DNA from: an uncultured Peptococcaceae bacterium
GTDB lineage: Bacteria > Bacillota > Peptococcia > Peptococcales > Peptococcaceae
Reading direction: 5' to 3'
Assembly: GCA_902492275.1 (NCBI GenBank)
Contig: CABUKW010000017.1
Span: 1-30,045, forward strand
Length of the DNA stretch: 30,045 nt
This document shows, one piece after another, positions 29,819 through 30,045 of this stretch. Position 1 is the stretch's first letter. Each line of letters begins with the position of its first letter. The notes beneath the pieces are model-generated. The model did no database searches. It saw nothing but the letters and a program-made list of their open reading frames with translations, and was not told the origin of the DNA. A program made the translations under genes and the position numbers.

Positions 29819-30045
29819 CTAGGATATGGTCCGGTGGGCCAGTCCCACAGCCACTTCATCTAAATGCAGCAATCCCACGCCCAAAAAGACCGAAATGCTT
29901 AGATGGTCCTGATAGCGGGCAATGCCCAGTTTACCGCCCACATTCAAGCCGATGGCCTTATTCTGAATTTGAGACAGGGCTTCTCTGGTGGCGCCGGCAA
30001 TGGCGCCTTCCTCCGAATGGGTATCGCCGATGATGCCTTCCCGTT
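29819..30045 (-). CDS. HutP-family-like protein, C-terminal part (runs off the window)
   Basis: The last 74 residues of a protein are visible, ending at the TAG at 29819. They begin REGIIGDTHSEEGAIAGATREA and continue with AIGLNVGGKLGIARYQDHLS and FLGVGLLHLDEVAVGLAHR. The pattern (a helix with an acidic-histidine region, a GGK strand, then GVGL...GLxHR) resembles the HutP antiterminator family, in which histidines bind a metal and RNA is contacted. No hut genes are near, and in Firmicutes outside Bacillus this family has no proven target. The assignment is from memory of the family pattern. The gene lies directly upstream of cmk. Confidence 0.6.
   Translation of the reverse strand, partial: REGIIGDTHSEEGAIAGATREALSQIQNKAIGLNVGGKLGIARYQDHLSISVFLGVGLLHLDEVAVGLAHRTIS

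Noticed and set aside
1..30045. CRISPR array, tRNA or rRNA genes, prophage genes
   Set aside because: No regularly spaced identical repeats, tRNA-like cloverleaf sequence, rRNA segment or phage structural gene was seen on either strand.

Overview
The window looks like chromosomal DNA of an anaerobic Firmicute. A Negativicutes member such as the Acidaminococcaceae (Phascolarctobacterium-like) is my best guess, but it is inferred and not proven. Supporting signs are an IspH-S1 fusion next to cmk, a type III glutamine synthetase, ANTAR-type leader hairpins, an oxygen-sensitive two-subunit serine dehydratase, a HutP-like protein and an APS-reductase-like flavoprotein with its own small ferredoxin. 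Most genes are on the minus strand. No rRNA, tRNA or CRISPR array is visible.

Layout. 1-2.4 kb: a LytTR regulator with a degenerate receiver, a divergent small XRE regulator and a YitT-family membrane protein. 2.5-4.0 kb: a decayed insertion sequence and an AT-rich intergenic stretch with short repeats and a minus-strand terminator. 4.0-8.6 kb: an accessory reductase cassette of ferredoxin, flavoprotein and SLC13-type transporter from one strong promoter, followed by a LysR regulator with its own promoter. 8.9-11.2 kb: serine dehydratase (sdaAB, sdaAA) plus a TPR protein. 11.5-16.3 kb: nitrogen assimilation, with a small TM1266-like protein, an ammonium channel fused to a P-II domain, and type III glutamine synthetase. 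16.3-23.8 kb: a small hypothetical gene and two paralogous LtaS-like phosphoglycerol transferases that flank a divergent GtrB/GtrII glycosyltransferase pair. 24.0-25.4 kb: thiC without a visible TPP riboswitch. 25.4-27.0 kb: a response-regulator/PP2C phosphatase and a STAS antagonist. 27.0-30.0 kb: ispH-S1, cmk and a HutP-like gene running off the edge.

How the genes fit together. The best regulatory signal is in the nitrogen block. The leaders of glnN and amt each carry a hairpin with the same six-base loop, AAAGGC, on different stems. In each case those loop bases also form the foot of an intrinsic terminator. This is the layout of ANTAR antitermination, so both genes are probably switched together by an ANTAR protein not encoded here. 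Upstream of the amt leader are two tandem ~45-bp elements with a conserved core and compensatory arm changes, which no family I know explains. Serine dehydratase next door releases ammonia and pyruvate, which fits a fermentative nitrogen economy. The ferredoxin-flavoprotein-transporter cassette looks like an anaerobic reductive pathway for an unidentified imported organic anion and is the best candidate for new biochemistry.
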